This document shows positions 16,974-26,563 of a stretch of DNA of 64,000 nt, in pieces. The notes beneath the pieces are model-generated. The model had not been told where the DNA came from, searched no databases, and saw only the letters and a list, made by a program, of their open reading frames with translations. Source of the DNA: Melioribacteraceae bacterium (GTDB lineage Bacteria; Bacteroidota; Ignavibacteria; Ignavibacteriales; Melioribacteraceae); the NCBI GenBank assembly GCA_030584085.1, contig CP129490.1, positions 3,505,511-3,569,510 on the forward strand, given 5' to 3'. Numbering within the stretch: position 1 is the first letter of the stretch; every line of letters begins with the position of its first letter. The position numbers and the translations under genes were made by a program.

Positions 16974-18155
16974 TTATTTATCTACAGGTAAAGTTACGGT
17001 TGCCGTTGTACCTTTTCCAAAATCACTTAATAAAGATAACTCTCCGCCATGATTTTTAACAATGTTATATGAGATTGACAATCCAAGTCCTGTCCCGCCG
17101 CTGTCTCTCCTAGTTGTAAAAAACGGATCCATAATATGTTTAAGATCTTTTTCTTTTATACCGCGTCCTTTGTCCTTCACAACTATCCTAATAGATTTTT
17201 TGTCATCGCTCAATTCAGTTCTTAAATTAATTGACGAATCTTTTTTCTTTAATGAATGACAAGCATTAGTAAGCAAGTTTATTACAACTTGTTCTAATTG
17301 TTGAGAGTTCCCCTTTATTGTTGGAAGAGACGAATCTAGTTCTACTTTAAAATTATTTGTCGATTGTTTGATTAAGTTGCTGGTAATTGTAATCGCCATA
17401 TCAACTATTTTATTTATATCGACATCGCTTTCAATTTGTCCGCTATCAATTTTTGCATAATCGGTTAAGGTATTTACAATTTTTCTAATTCGCTCCGACC
17501 CGTTAAGAATACCTTCCAACGATTGATTGATTTTGCTTGATGCACGACTATACAACATCCCGGCAAGCACAAAGTCTCCGTTTTCTTTAAAGTAATCTTC
17601 CAGAATAGGGAGAACGTCTTTCCAAATTTTTTGAAAGAGTTGAATGTTTAGTAAAATAAAATTATTCGGATTGTTTATTTCGTGCGCAATACCGGAAATT
17701 AAAACTCCGAGCGAAGCCATTTTATCTGCTTGTAATAATTGCTGTTGTCTAATTTCGGCTTCTTTCTCAGCGGCTTTAAGATTTGTAATATCATTTATTA
17801 ATCCGTCATAATAAATCGGTTTGCCTAAATGATCTCGCGTAATAATGATGCTGTTTCTTACCCATCGTATTGATCCGTCGCGGTGAATTATTCTGTGTTC
17901 GACCGGTTCAACATCTTCACCAACCAGAGCTCTTCTTGCCTGGTCAAGAACTTTTTTGCTATCCTTTTCATGAACCATCCTATACCAAAGCTCGGGATCA
18001 CTTTTATAATCTTCGGAATTATAGCCGGTAACATTAACACATCCGGGACCGTGAAAAGTGTCCACAACTTTCCCGTCATCAATTTTTACCGTGTATATGT
18101 AGTCGGTTAGGAAATTGATTAAGCGTTCGTATCTTTTTTCTATTTGTAAATCCAT
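16974..18155 (-). CDS. PAS-domain sensor histidine kinase
   Basis: This 393-residue soluble kinase has no membrane segment. An N-terminal PAS domain (about residues 10-130, with a PAC-like GSIRWVRNSIIITRDHLGKPIYYDGLINDIT) senses an intracellular signal. The H-box is SGIAHEINNPNNFILLNIQLF (His near residue 159). The ATPase domain ends with the G1 box DKGRGIKEKDLKHIMDPFF and the G2 box GGTGLGLSISYNIVKNHGG. It is directly followed by its probable partner, the NtrC-type regulator. NtrB-like use of a cytoplasmic PAS suggests sensing of redox, ligand or nitrogen status; the signal is unknown. Confidence 0.9.
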   Translation of the reverse strand: MDLQIEKRYERLINFLTDYIYTVKIDDGKVVDTFHGPGCVNVTGYNSEDYKSDPELWYRMVHEKDSKKVLDQARRALVGEDVEPVEHRIIHRDGSIRWVRNSIIITRDHLGKPIYYDGLINDITNLKAAEKEAEIRQQQLLQADKMASLGVLISGIAHEINNPNNFILLNIQLFQKIWKDVLPILEDYFKENGDFVLAGMLYSRASSKINQSLEGILNGSERIRKIVNTLTDYAKIDSGQIESDVDINKIVDMAITITSNLIKQSTNNFKVELDSSLPTIKGNSQQLEQVVINLLTNACHSLKKKDSSINLRTELSDDKKSIRIVVKDKGRGIKEKDLKHIMDPFFTTRRDSGGTGLGLSISYNIVKNHGGELSLLSDFGKGTTATVTLPVDK

Positions 18156-18211
18156 CCGGCAAAGTTAACAACTTAACCAACAAAAAGTGTCTTGATGATT
18201 TTTGAAATTAA

Positions 18212-19630
18212 CTACTTACTTAGCTCTTTTACTTTTTCTTTTGCGGATGGCATTTCATGATTTAGCTCGAGTGCTTTTTTGTAGTTTTTTAATGCTTCTT
18301 CTCGATCTCCTTTTTCCAATAAAGCTTCACCTAGACTATCATAACAGTTGGCAATATTGGGAAACAATTCAACATTCAATTGAAAAGCTTCTATTGCTTT
18401 ATCAATTTGTCCGTCAAAAAGAAATGTATAACCAACTTGATTGAGTATTAAATCCTTAGGGTCTGATGGATGAAAGTTTTTTGTCAGTTCCTCAAAATTT
18501 TCTCTTACATAGTGTGGTGATCTTTCAACTAAAGTACGATATATATTTTGGATTGCCGGTAAAGCCGGTTCACCGGGTTCTTTGCCTCTAACAATTGCAA
18601 GTATTCCTGCTCCAAGTTGTTCAGCAACAGGCTCATCCATATTTGCAAATACAATAATTGATATTTGATCCCGGAGTACTTCGTAAATAACTGTATTCGC
18701 TCCTTCGAATCCCCCTGCTTGCGGAATTGCTCCTTCGGTTTTTCTTACTTCATCGTAATAGTTAAATTCATCAAGTGAATTTTTTATTTCGTCACTTAAT
18801 AATTTATTTCCGTAAAAGTATTCTTGATAAAATTTTAAAATATCTGATGTGGTTGATTGAAAACCTCCGTCCGGCTTGGGTATTTCTAAAAACCCTTCAT
18901 TGTTTTGGATTTCTCCTTTTGCATTCTTAAAATAACCAACTGCTCTTGCCTGTACTGAGTGCTTATTCTCGACATAAGTTTCGGTGAGTTCAAGTGGCTT
19001 TACAATTCGTTCTTTCACGTTTTCATGATATGATTTTCCGGTTATCTTCTCAATTATTGCTCCAAGTAGAATATAACCGGCATTGCTGTATTGCTGATCT
19101 GTACCTGGATGAAAAAGCAACGGCATCTTTTTAATTCTTTCAACTAATTGAGAAATTCTCTTTTCTTCTTTCGGTGAATCAAAGTAATCGGGAGAATGAT
19201 AATCCCCATATCCCGATTGATGATGTAATAGCATATTAATTGTAATACTCTCAGCTGCTTCTTTTGGAAATCCTTCTAGATAATTTCCTAGCTTATCATC
19301 AAGTTTTAACCTGTCTTCTTGCATTAATTGATAAACAACAACTTTTGTAAATGTTTTATTCATGGAGCCAATATCGAACTTGGTATTTATTGTATTGGGA
19401 ATATTCTCATCTCTATTTGCTAAACCAAATGCTTTCTGATAAAACGGTCTTCCATTTTCAGCGAGAAGAACAACTCCTGAAAATATATCCAAATCCGTAT
19501 ATTTTTTAATCAGTTGATCGGATTCATTAGAAATTCTGGATTTTGCTGTCTCACTTAGCTCTGCAGCATGAGCTGAACTCAAAGATAATGTAAGTAGAAG
19601 TATTAGAATAGTATTAAAAAATGTATTCAT
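18212..19630 (-). CDS. exported serine beta-lactamase-like hydrolase with TPR tail
   Basis: About 472 residues. The signal peptide is MNTFFNTILILLLTLSLSSAHA. The class C beta-lactamase / esterase fold (about residues 30-350) has the SxxK motif in DIGSMNKTF, the Tyr-x-Asn motif in DQQYSNAGYILLG and a conserved HHQSGYGDY. A C-terminal stretch (about 385-470) has TPR-like units (ILNQVGYTFLFDGQIDKAIEAFQLNVELFP, NCYDSLGEALLEKGDREEALKNYKKALEL). The start is set at ATG 19630 because the signal peptide begins there. It probably acts on peptides, esters or peptidoglycan in the periplasm. True beta-lactam resistance is unlikely to be its job, but the sequence does not settle the substrate. Confidence 0.85.
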   Translation of the reverse strand: MNTFFNTILILLLTLSLSSAHAAELSETAKSRISNESDQLIKKYTDLDIFSGVVLLAENGRPFYQKAFGLANRDENIPNTINTKFDIGSMNKTFTKVVVYQLMQEDRLKLDDKLGNYLEGFPKEAAESITINMLLHHQSGYGDYHSPDYFDSPKEEKRISQLVERIKKMPLLFHPGTDQQYSNAGYILLGAIIEKITGKSYHENVKERIVKPLELTETYVENKHSVQARAVGYFKNAKGEIQNNEGFLEIPKPDGGFQSTTSDILKFYQEYFYGNKLLSDEIKNSLDEFNYYDEVRKTEGAIPQAGGFEGANTVIYEVLRDQISIIVFANMDEPVAEQLGAGILAIVRGKEPGEPALPAIQNIYRTLVERSPHYVRENFEELTKNFHPSDPKDLILNQVGYTFLFDGQIDKAIEAFQLNVELFPNIANCYDSLGEALLEKGDREEALKNYKKALELNHEMPSAKEKVKELSK

Positions 19631-19728
19631 TACGGCTCTCTGTTTTTGTAAATAATTAAACAAATAATAATTTTTTGAATATAGAGAACCAAGTTAAATA
19701 CTGTGAAGAAATGTTAAGAAATGTTAAA

Positions 19729-20454
19729 TCACTTAATCTTTTTCTGACACTCTATTATTACATCTTTAATATAAACCGAGGGCGATAAACTTAGCAGCCA
19801 ATTTATTGTTTTCAATATATCAATCGGTTGAATCATTTCATCGGGACCGAGTGTTGGTCCGACTTCTTCCGCCATGTCAGTATTCACATAAGACGGACAG
19901 AGTGCAGTGACTTTGATATTATATTCGGCAAGTTCACGATAAAGCGATTCGCTCATTCCTTTTATTGCGAATTTTGAAGAGACATAAGAACCGGATTTTG
20001 GAAATCCGTATGTTCCCCCGCGTGATGAAATATTAAAAATGTATCCGCTTTTTTGTTTTTTCATTTGTGGAATTACTTCTTGAAGAATTATGTATGGTGC
20101 GACAAGGTTTACATCTAAAAGTTCTTTGTATTCATCAACCGGCAGGTCAACTGAGCCATCACGCCAAATTCCGGCATTGTTTACAAGTATATCTATTCTA
20201 TTATGTTTGTCTAAAACTTTTCGGATTACATCTTTTACTTTAACAAAGTCAGATAGATCAATAGAGTGTACTTCTGCTTCCAATTCTCTTTTCTCGCCAA
20301 TAATTTTTTGTATTTCATTTTTTGTTTCGATTAATTTTACTTCATTCCGTGCAAAAAGAATTGTTTTATATCCCTCCTGTGCCAAACCAATTGCAATTGA
20401 TTTACCTATTCCTCTGCTTGCACCGGTGATGATTGCTGTTTTTACTTTATTCAA
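19729..20454 (-). CDS. short-chain dehydrogenase/reductase
   Basis: This 241-residue Rossmann-fold protein has the cofactor motif TGASRGIGKS (residues about 10-19), NNAG in ILVNNAGIW, catalytic Ser in FNISSRGG, and YVSSKFAIKG for the Tyr-x3-Lys pair (about residues 157-161). It probably oxidises or reduces an alcohol or ketone with NAD(P)H. The start is a TTG that overlaps the TGA stop of the upstream glycosylase gene (TTGA), with GAAGG nine bases before it, so translation is coupled. The substrate is unknown. Confidence 0.88.
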   Translation of the reverse strand: MNKVKTAIITGASRGIGKSIAIGLAQEGYKTILFARNEVKLIETKNEIQKIIGEKRELEAEVHSIDLSDFVKVKDVIRKVLDKHNRIDILVNNAGIWRDGSVDLPVDEYKELLDVNLVAPYIILQEVIPQMKKQKSGYIFNISSRGGTYGFPKSGSYVSSKFAIKGMSESLYRELAEYNIKVTALCPSYVNTDMAEEVGPTLGPDEMIQPIDILKTINWLLSLSPSVYIKDVIIECQKKIK

Positions 20455-21122
20455 TTGCTAACCTTCCGAAGAATTTTTGTGTAATTGTCTAAGTATTCAT
20501 CCAACTTTTTCAATTGATATTGCATAATAAAACGCGGATGATCAAAAATAATTATCTCCTTAAAAAACTTTATCTCATCATTAATTTCTTTAAGATAATC
20601 TGCGTTCTTTTTACCGAATGAGATAACATATTTATCGTTTGCACTAAATTCAATTTGCTGCTTGAATGTTTTTATGATTTGTGGTTTTAATGCTTTATAT
20701 ACTTTTTGTGAGTCGTAATAATTATAATTTTTACCGTCTTTGATTAATGCTAAAGGGTAAAGTGCGGTAATAAAATATCTGGAATAGAATTTTTTAATTC
20801 CGCCAAACTCATCAATTAGTTTGTAGACAAACTGACTTGAGAGTTCTCGCTTTTTGTCCAACTTATTATTAATACCACATTTTTCTTGGAGATTTACCGG
20901 ATCTGTAAAAGCAATACCGGTTAAACCACCGCCGAATCTACCGGGATTAATTCCGACTAAAAAAGTTCTTTTGTTTTTATCATTAAAAAATTTTTTGTAA
21001 AACTTTGTGACAAGTTGAACTGTTTCTTCAGAATCATACGGATTCATTATCGCAACATGATCCGGTAATTTTTCGGGCAACGTTAGATTAAGAAAAAAGT
21101 TAATAGCTCTTTCTGAAAACAA
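20451..21122 (-). CDS. SMUG2-like uracil-DNA glycosylase (DUF4918)
   Basis: This 223-residue protein matches the SMUG2/DUF4918 branch of the uracil-DNA glycosylase superfamily. The water-activating motif GINPGRFGGGLTGIAFTDP lies at about residues 57-75, the YPLALIKDGKNYNYYD segment follows, and the DNA-contact motif DHPRFIMQY is near the C-terminus (about 195-203). Members remove deaminated bases, mainly uracil and sometimes hydroxymethyluracil or xanthine, from DNA. The start is a TTG at 21122 supported by AAAGGA five bases upstream; it begins two bases after the preceding stop codon. It overlaps the SDR downstream by four bases, so glsB-like, glycosylase and SDR genes form one transcript. 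Confidence 0.8.
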   Translation of the reverse strand: MFSERAINFFLNLTLPEKLPDHVAIMNPYDSEETVQLVTKFYKKFFNDKNKRTFLVGINPGRFGGGLTGIAFTDPVNLQEKCGINNKLDKKRELSSQFVYKLIDEFGGIKKFYSRYFITALYPLALIKDGKNYNYYDSQKVYKALKPQIIKTFKQQIEFSANDKYVISFGKKNADYLKEINDEIKFFKEIIIFDHPRFIMQYQLKKLDEYLDNYTKILRKVSN

Positions 21123-21124
21123 AA

Positions 21125-21364
21125 TTATCCTTTGATTTTTCTAACAACCCAAACCAAAACAATACCGCCAACAACGGCAACAACAATTTGACCGACCCAA
21201 CTGGTTGCTTCCAATCCAAATAAGCCTGCTAAAAATCCGCCCACAACGGCACCCAGTAAACCAATTGCTAAATCACCCAAAAGTCCGTAACCGGAACCTT
21301 TCATTATTTTTCCGGTTAACCAACCGGCAAGTATTCCGCTGAGAATCCAAATAATAAAGTTCAT
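21125..21364 (-). CDS. GlsB/YeaQ/YmgE family stress membrane protein
   Basis: This 79-residue membrane protein has three hydrophobic segments. It carries the family pattern IIWILSGILAGWLTGKIMKGSGYGLLGDLAIGLLGAVVGGFLAGLFGL and VVAVVGGIVLVWVVRKIKG. Members are small inner-membrane proteins induced by general stress; their molecular role is unknown. It is the first of a short run with the SMUG2-like glycosylase and the SDR. Confidence 0.9.
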   Translation of the reverse strand: MNFIIWILSGILAGWLTGKIMKGSGYGLLGDLAIGLLGAVVGGFLAGLFGLEATSWVGQIVVAVVGGIVLVWVVRKIKG

Positions 21365-21431
21365 CTATTTTTATCTCCTATTTTACTTTTGATGTTTTTT
21401 AAGATGCGGAAAATGAATGATATATCAAATT

Positions 21432-21469
21432 AAAAAAAAAGAAAAGGCAAGTTAAAAACTTGCCTTTTC
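21432..21469 (-). terminator. terminator of the DUF4382 lipoprotein gene
   Basis: A perfect 12-bp stem (GAAAAGGCAAGT at 21441-21452 with its complement at 21458-21469) is followed on the minus strand by nine T residues (21440-21432). It lies 28 bases after the stop of the gene ending at 21498. Confidence 0.9.
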
Positions 21470-21497
21470 ATCCAGTCATATATTTAGATAATTCTAT

Positions 21498-22352
21498 CTA
21501 CAACGATAATTCAAAATTGACTTCTGTTTCAGATGAGGCACTTACAACAACACCTTCTACAGATCCGGTCATGAAGTCAGCAACTTCAGCATAAACATTG
21601 TAAGTTCCTGATGGCAGGCCAATAATTCTATACGAGCCGTCAATCTCGGTATAAGTGCTCGATATTACCGAATCCTGTTCAACCCAAACGTGCGAATTTG
21701 CTAGAATATTTCCGTCTGCATCAAACACTTTACCGTAAATTGTTCCGGCTTCAGAAAGATTAACTGCTCTAATTACAGGTTTAAAAATAAACCCGTTTAT
21801 ACCGGCTGGTGTATTTGGATTCCCTTGTACCACAAATGATTTTGTTAAATCGACATCAAGAAGAACTTCGTATGTTACATCCGGGTTTACTTGTAAAAAC
21901 GGATTTATATAAACTTTTAATCCGGATTCAGCTCCGCTTGGTACTTTCAAATCATATGTTGTACCATCTATCAATTCGATTTTTGCATCAGCTATGTAAA
22001 GCCGCACTTGATCATAATTTCCGGCTGAGACAATTATATCCGGCAAATCTGTTGTTAATCCGTTTCTAAAATCGATTAAGTTTATTGTTTGTGGTTCATC
22101 CAAAACAATGTAGGTTCTATGACCATCGTCCGAACCTGTCTCGGATACACTTCTTATATCAATCTTATCAATTGTAATTTCTGCTTTAGCTACTAAATCA
22201 ATTGGGAACGGTGCATCCCCCATTTTCATTGAAATTGTGCCTGATCCTTCGGCTTTGGTAATATTATCGTCATCTTCGCATCCGTTTCCAATAAATAGAA
22301 TTACGAGAAGCACGGTAAAAAATGCTAATAAAGACTTTTTTGTTGCTAACAT
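21498..22352 (-). CDS. DUF4382 lipoprotein with carboxypeptidase-regulatory-like domain
   Basis: This 284-residue lipoprotein has signal peptide LLAFFTVLLVILFIGNGC with the lipid cysteine near residue 25. Residues about 35-195 form a DUF4382 domain (GTISMKMGDAPFPIDLVAKAEITIDKIDI and VSAGNYDQVRLYIADAKIEL are typical). Residues about 205-284 form a small beta-sandwich like the carboxypeptidase regulatory domain (GTIYGKVFDADGNILANSHVWV, GSYRIIGLPSGTYNVYAE). It is probably anchored in the outer or inner membrane and exposed to the periplasm or surface. The function of DUF4382 is not known. A strong terminator follows. Confidence 0.85.
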   Translation of the reverse strand: MLATKKSLLAFFTVLLVILFIGNGCEDDDNITKAEGSGTISMKMGDAPFPIDLVAKAEITIDKIDIRSVSETGSDDGHRTYIVLDEPQTINLIDFRNGLTTDLPDIIVSAGNYDQVRLYIADAKIELIDGTTYDLKVPSGAESGLKVYINPFLQVNPDVTYEVLLDVDLTKSFVVQGNPNTPAGINGFIFKPVIRAVNLSEAGTIYGKVFDADGNILANSHVWVEQDSVISSTYTEIDGSYRIIGLPSGTYNVYAEVADFMTGSVEGVVVSASSETEVNFELSL

Positions 22353-22612
22353 TGTTTTCTCCTCCTGTTGTGATAAGTATTTGAAATATTTTCAAAACTT
22401 CATCTTGAAAATATTTCTTTGAAAAGGTAATAGGTAGAACGATTATATTGATTTTATTCTGGTTATAAATTGAAATGTTGTGTGGTCGAATTAACTACAG
22501 AACCATAACAACCTACAATTTTCCTTTTTTTACATTTTCTTTGATGAAGTTCAACTTCAAAGCACAAAGAATTACAATTAATATTATCTTTAAATAATAA
22601 GTTATAGCATAC

Positions 22613-23764
22613 ATGAGCACAGAATACAATCATCCAATAATAAGCGAAGATGAAAAAATAATTCGTCCGACTAAAGTTGAAGTCGATCTATCAATTCTTA
22701 AAAAGAATTTCGACGCAATAAAGAATTATGTCTCCCCGGCAAAAATTAATATCGTTCTTAAAGCCAATGCATACGGACATGGTTTAGTTAGAGTGGCAAA
22801 ATTATTGGAAGAAATTGGTGCCGATTGTTTAAGCGTTGCTGTTGTTGAAGAAGGAATTCTATTACGTAAGTCCGGTATTAAAATACCAATTCTTGTCCTC
22901 GGCGGTGTTTGGGGAAATCAAGTCCCGTTATTTATAAAGTATGATTTAAATATTACCGCATCTTCGATAGAGAAAGTTAGACAAATTGATGAAACTGCAT
23001 CTCAACTAAAAAAGAAAGCAAAGGTTCACATCAAGATTGATACCGGGATGGAGCGCATTGGTGTTCATTACTATAATTCCGAAAAATTTTTAGAAACCGT
23101 TTATAAATACAAAAATATTTTAGTGGAAGGAATATATTCTCACTTTGCAAATGCGGATACAACAGACCTATCACATACAAAGCTGCAACTTGAAAGATTT
23201 CATGAATCACTATTATTTTTTGATAAACATTCAATTGAAACACCTGTTCGTCATATTGCAAACTCAGGCGCATTACTTCAATTACCGGAAACTTATTTGG
23301 ATATGGTTCGCCCGGGAATATTATTTTACGGTGTTTATCCCTCAAAGGAATTACCACGGACTATATCTGTTCAACCTGCTTTAACATGGAAATCATTAGT
23401 TGTTTATTTTAAAGTAATTAAAGCTGATCATCCGGTTGGATATGGTCTAAAATGGCAAAGTAAAGAGAATGTGAGAGCTGTTACTGTTCCGGTCGGATAT
23501 GGTGATGGTTACTTAAGAAGTATGTCGCACAAAGCTCGCGTTTTATTGAACGAAAATATTCACCCGGTAATCGGAACAATTTCTATGGATCAAATAATTG
23601 TAAATATTGGTAATGAAAGCGCTTACAATGGTGATGAAGTAATTCTTTTAGGAAACGATGGAAAGAGATCCATAACCGCAGAAGATTTAGCTGAATGGTC
23701 CGGGACAATTCCTTATGAAATTCTAACTAACATTAACACACGCGTTCCACGTATTTATAAGTAA
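22613..23764 (+). CDS. alr: alanine racemase
   Basis: This 383-residue PLP enzyme interconverts L- and D-alanine for peptidoglycan. The N-terminal barrel has VEVDLSILKKNFDAIKNYV and the PLP lysine in KINIVLKANAYGHGLVRVA (about residue 52). IDTGMERIGV, NSGALLQLPETYLDMVRPGILFYG and the C-terminal VPVGYGDGYLRSMSHKA (catalytic Tyr region), ISMDQIIVNI and YEILTNINTRVPRIY motifs are all present. Length and motifs are standard. It begins a plus-strand pair with msrAB, separated by about 80 bases. Confidence 0.95.
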   Translation: MSTEYNHPIISEDEKIIRPTKVEVDLSILKKNFDAIKNYVSPAKINIVLKANAYGHGLVRVAKLLEEIGADCLSVAVVEEGILLRKSGIKIPILVLGGVWGNQVPLFIKYDLNITASSIEKVRQIDETASQLKKKAKVHIKIDTGMERIGVHYYNSEKFLETVYKYKNILVEGIYSHFANADTTDLSHTKLQLERFHESLLFFDKHSIETPVRHIANSGALLQLPETYLDMVRPGILFYGVYPSKELPRTISVQPALTWKSLVVYFKVIKADHPVGYGLKWQSKENVRAVTVPVGYGDGYLRSMSHKARVLLNENIHPVIGTISMDQIIVNIGNESAYNGDEVILLGNDGKRSITAEDLAEWSGTIPYEILTNINTRVPRIYK

Positions 23765-23845
23765 GAAATAAATTTCCCCAACTTAATTGCAACTTTATCC
23801 CCGATATTTTGTTTTAAAGGACAGAATAACTTATTTGAGATTGTC

Positions 23846-24928
23846 ATGAAGAATTTAACAATTTTCGTTCTACTATTCACTTTTTTCACAGGATGCAGCG
23901 AGGGAAACATGCAAGACACAAAAATGATTAATAAAGAAATCAAGTCTATAAGCGGTAAAGTTGAAATTGCCACGCTTGCCGGTGGATGCTTCTGGTGTGT
24001 TGAAGCTCCGTTCGAATCGATTGATGGTGTCTTAAAAGTAGTTTCGGGGTATTCAGGTGGAGCGGTTGAAAACCCGACTTATGAGCAAGTGACAAGTGGT
24101 ACAACGGGGCATAAAGAAGCGGTTCAAGTTTTCTTTGATCCGGAATTAATTAGTTACTCAGAAATTCTCGATGTGTTTTGGAGACAGTTCGATCCGACAG
24201 ATGAAGGCGGTTCATTTTATGATAGAGGTTCGCAATATGAGTCGGGTATTTTTTATCATGACGACAAACAGAAAATGGTTGCCGAAAAATCTAAAAATGA
24301 TTTAGATCGATCCGGAATTTTTGATAAACCTATTGTGACAAAAATTGAAAAGTTCACAAACTTTTATGAAGCTGAAGAATATCATCAAGATTATGCTGAG
24401 AAAAATCCTCTTCACTACAGCAATTATAAAAAAGGTTCGGGAAGAGAATCATTTATTAAAGCTGTTTGGGGAGATGAAAATGTCGATCAATATATTCGTA
24501 ATGCTAAAGATGAAAGCAGAAAAGAAAGTTTAACGGAACTGCAATATAGTGTTACACAAAAGAGTGCGACTGAACCTCCGTTTAATAATGAATTTTGGGA
24601 TCATGATGAAGAAGGAATTTATGTTGATATTGTTTCCGGTGAACCTTTGTTCAGTTCAAAAGACAGATTTGAGTGCGGTAGCGGATGGGTTAGTTTCACA
24701 AAACCAATCGATACAAGATTCACTCAGAAAAAAGAAGATACTTCCCATGGAATGAATAGAATAGAAGTGAGAAGTAAAATTGCTGATTCCCATTTAGGAC
24801 ATGTTTTTAATGATGGTCCGGAACCGACAGGATTAAGATACTGCATCAACTCCGCCTCACTAAAATTTATACCGAAGGATAAAATGAAAGAACTGGGTTA
24901 CGATGAATATTTGTGGGTGATTGAATAG
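23846..24928 (+). CDS. msrAB: lipoprotein-type MsrA/MsrB fusion methionine sulfoxide reductase
   Basis: This 360-residue bifunctional repair enzyme has a lipoprotein signal ([14 protein letters not shown], cysteine near residue 17), so it acts in the periplasm. MsrA (about 40-195) has the active site [12 protein letters not shown] and the YHQDY region. MsrB (about 215-350) has [15 protein letters not shown] and the catalytic [13 protein letters not shown]. MsrA repairs the S-sulfoxide and MsrB the R-sulfoxide of methionine. The structural-zinc CxxC pairs found in many MsrB domains are not present, as in several other MsrAB fusions. The gene is followed by a palindromic terminator shared with the convergent phosphoesterase. 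Confidence 0.93.
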   Translation: MKNLTIFVLLFTFFTGCSEGNMQDTKMINKEIKSISGKVEIATLAGGCFWCVEAPFESIDGVLKVVSGYSGGAVENPTYEQVTSGTTGHKEAVQVFFDPELISYSEILDVFWRQFDPTDEGGSFYDRGSQYESGIFYHDDKQKMVAEKSKNDLDRSGIFDKPIVTKIEKFTNFYEAEEYHQDYAEKNPLHYSNYKKGSGRESFIKAVWGDENVDQYIRNAKDESRKESLTELQYSVTQKSATEPPFNNEFWDHDEEGIYVDIVSGEPLFSSKDRFECGSGWVSFTKPIDTRFTQKKEDTSHGMNRIEVRSKIADSHLGHVFNDGPEPTGLRYCINSASLKFIPKDKMKELGYDEYLWVIE

Positions 24929-24936
24929 TATGTTTG

Positions 24937-24969
24937 AAACCCCGGGATTTCAAAAACCCCGGGGTTTTT
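24937..24969. terminator. bidirectional terminator between msrAB and the phosphoesterase gene
   Basis: A perfect 18-base palindrome AAAAACCCCGGGGTTTTT (24952-24969) is preceded by an imperfect copy, AAACCCCGGGATTT (24937-24950). The outer AAACCCC/GGGGTTT can also pair. T runs on both strands suit a bidirectional terminator. The core resembles the family B CCCGGG palindromes elsewhere in the window. Confidence 0.75.
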
Positions 24970-24972
24970 CAA

Positions 24973-26442
24973 TCAAACGTTTTCCTCAAAAACTCTTCCC
25001 CATCTATCAGTTACTTTAACAGATAACTTCATTGCGCTTTTACTCGGCTTTGCATAAAACATGTGATCATTTTTAACCGGATTAACCCAGGTGCGTTTTA
25101 CGGGTTTGTCGTCACCATCATGTAATGTAACTGAAAAAGGATCAAAACCAATTCGATTTTCCATTTCACCTTTTAATACACCGTCTTCATACCATTCGAC
25201 TTTCCAATGTTTATCGTATCCCCAAACGTTGGCTATTAGCTCGTCGGTTGTATTATGTTCACTATTAGGTTTATATATTCTTAATTGATGTGAAAGAGGC
25301 AATCCGGTTGATTTGTACTGCCAGCTAATTTTGTCTCCGTTGATTTTGTAAATTGAATATCCGTTTGGAGTACCGTCATAACAAATTGGTCCGGTCCACC
25401 ATCCGCCGCAAACTGCACCACAAACATGAACTTCAGAATTTCCATCGGTTATGTACTGGCTTTCATGTGTATGTCCGCAAACAAAAATTGATTTATAGGG
25501 TTTCAGTAAATCATAAAGAAGTTCCTTGTTAACAACTCGGATTGCATTTACTTCTTCGTCCAATTCATATCGTTTTGAATAAGTTGTATGAGGCGGAATG
25601 TGCGTAAAAATAATTACCGATCTGCCTTCTTCAACAAATGCTAAATCTCGTTTTAACCAATCAAGCATTTTTTGATTTACATAACCTATGTACTCGCCGA
25701 ACCAAAAAATATCATCCAGAACAACATAATGAACTCTACCTCTATTGAAAGAAAAATAAGTCGGACCAAAATGATTTTCGAATGTAGTTACACTTTGTTC
25801 GTCGGTTTGGGTTGTTTCAATTACATCATGATTACCGAGCACCTGAAAAAATGGTATTCCCATTTTCTTAACTGCTTCTTCATATTTGGGATACAGTTCC
25901 AATTGGTCATACATTATATCGCCATCAGAAAGACCGAAAACATTTTTAAGGTTTTCATCCTTTAACAATTTTTGAAGGTCGGGAATAGTTTCGTTGTGAA
26001 ATTTTTGCATATCTTCTTCATCTTCGGTTTGGGGATCGGCAAATAATATAAATGAATGTTCAGTATCGTCAACGGATTTTTCTAATTCAAAAGGATAGAA
26101 AGCCATTTTCTTTCTTTTGTCTATCTCCCTATAAAAGAGTGCTGTCCCGGTATCGTTTTGTGGAATTTTATATCCGGACGGAATTGAAATAAATACAAAT
26201 CTGTTTTTTGTAATAAATTCATATTTGCCTTCATCGTCAGTTGCCACAACTGTTTCACCGTCACTTACAACAACATCTTTAAGTGGTTTTCCATTAGCAG
26301 AAACAACTCCGTTAATTCTAATATAAAGACTGCTTAACAGATCAGCTTGATCTAATTGCGGTTCGGAGAATGTAACTTGAGGTAAAACTAATGCAGCAGA
26401 CGAAAACGCAGCAGTTTTAAGAAATGCTCTTCTTTTAATCAC
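24973..26442 (-). CDS. exported calcineurin-like metallophosphoesterase
   Basis: This 489-residue protein has an N-terminal signal with an RR-like start (MIKRRAFLKTAAFSSAALVLP), perhaps Tat-dependent. Residues about 40-125 are a small beta-domain (MetallophosN type: RINGVVSANGKPLKDVVVSDG, DDEGKYEF). The central phosphoesterase (about 125-345) shows GDIMYD, LGNHD, FTHIPPH and CGHTHE for the two-metal site. The first motif reads FADPQ, not the usual D-x-H. A C-terminal beta domain (about 360-489) follows. The start is GTG with AGAGG six bases upstream. The substrate may be a phosphodiester or sugar phosphate; it is not predictable. Confidence 0.85.
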   Translation of the reverse strand: MIKRRAFLKTAAFSSAALVLPQVTFSEPQLDQADLLSSLYIRINGVVSANGKPLKDVVVSDGETVVATDDEGKYEFITKNRFVFISIPSGYKIPQNDTGTALFYREIDKRKKMAFYPFELEKSVDDTEHSFILFADPQTEDEEDMQKFHNETIPDLQKLLKDENLKNVFGLSDGDIMYDQLELYPKYEEAVKKMGIPFFQVLGNHDVIETTQTDEQSVTTFENHFGPTYFSFNRGRVHYVVLDDIFWFGEYIGYVNQKMLDWLKRDLAFVEEGRSVIIFTHIPPHTTYSKRYELDEEVNAIRVVNKELLYDLLKPYKSIFVCGHTHESQYITDGNSEVHVCGAVCGGWWTGPICYDGTPNGYSIYKINGDKISWQYKSTGLPLSHQLRIYKPNSEHNTTDELIANVWGYDKHWKVEWYEDGVLKGEMENRIGFDPFSVTLHDGDDKPVKRTWVNPVKNDHMFYAKPSKSAMKLSVKVTDRWGRVFEENV

Positions 26443-26563
26443 AAGTAACCTCTACTTTGTTAAATTTTAAAAACAAAATAGTAATTAACTAAAGTGGAAG
26501 GCAAGTTAAAGAATTGTGAATTTTCGTTGTGGATTATTACTGAATAGAAATCATTTGTAGGAA

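Noticed and set aside
18212-19630. True antibiotic-resistance beta-lactamase
   Set aside because: The SxxK and YxN motifs fit the broad serine-hydrolase family, and the C-terminal TPR repeats are unlike resistance enzymes; no evidence for beta-lactam use.
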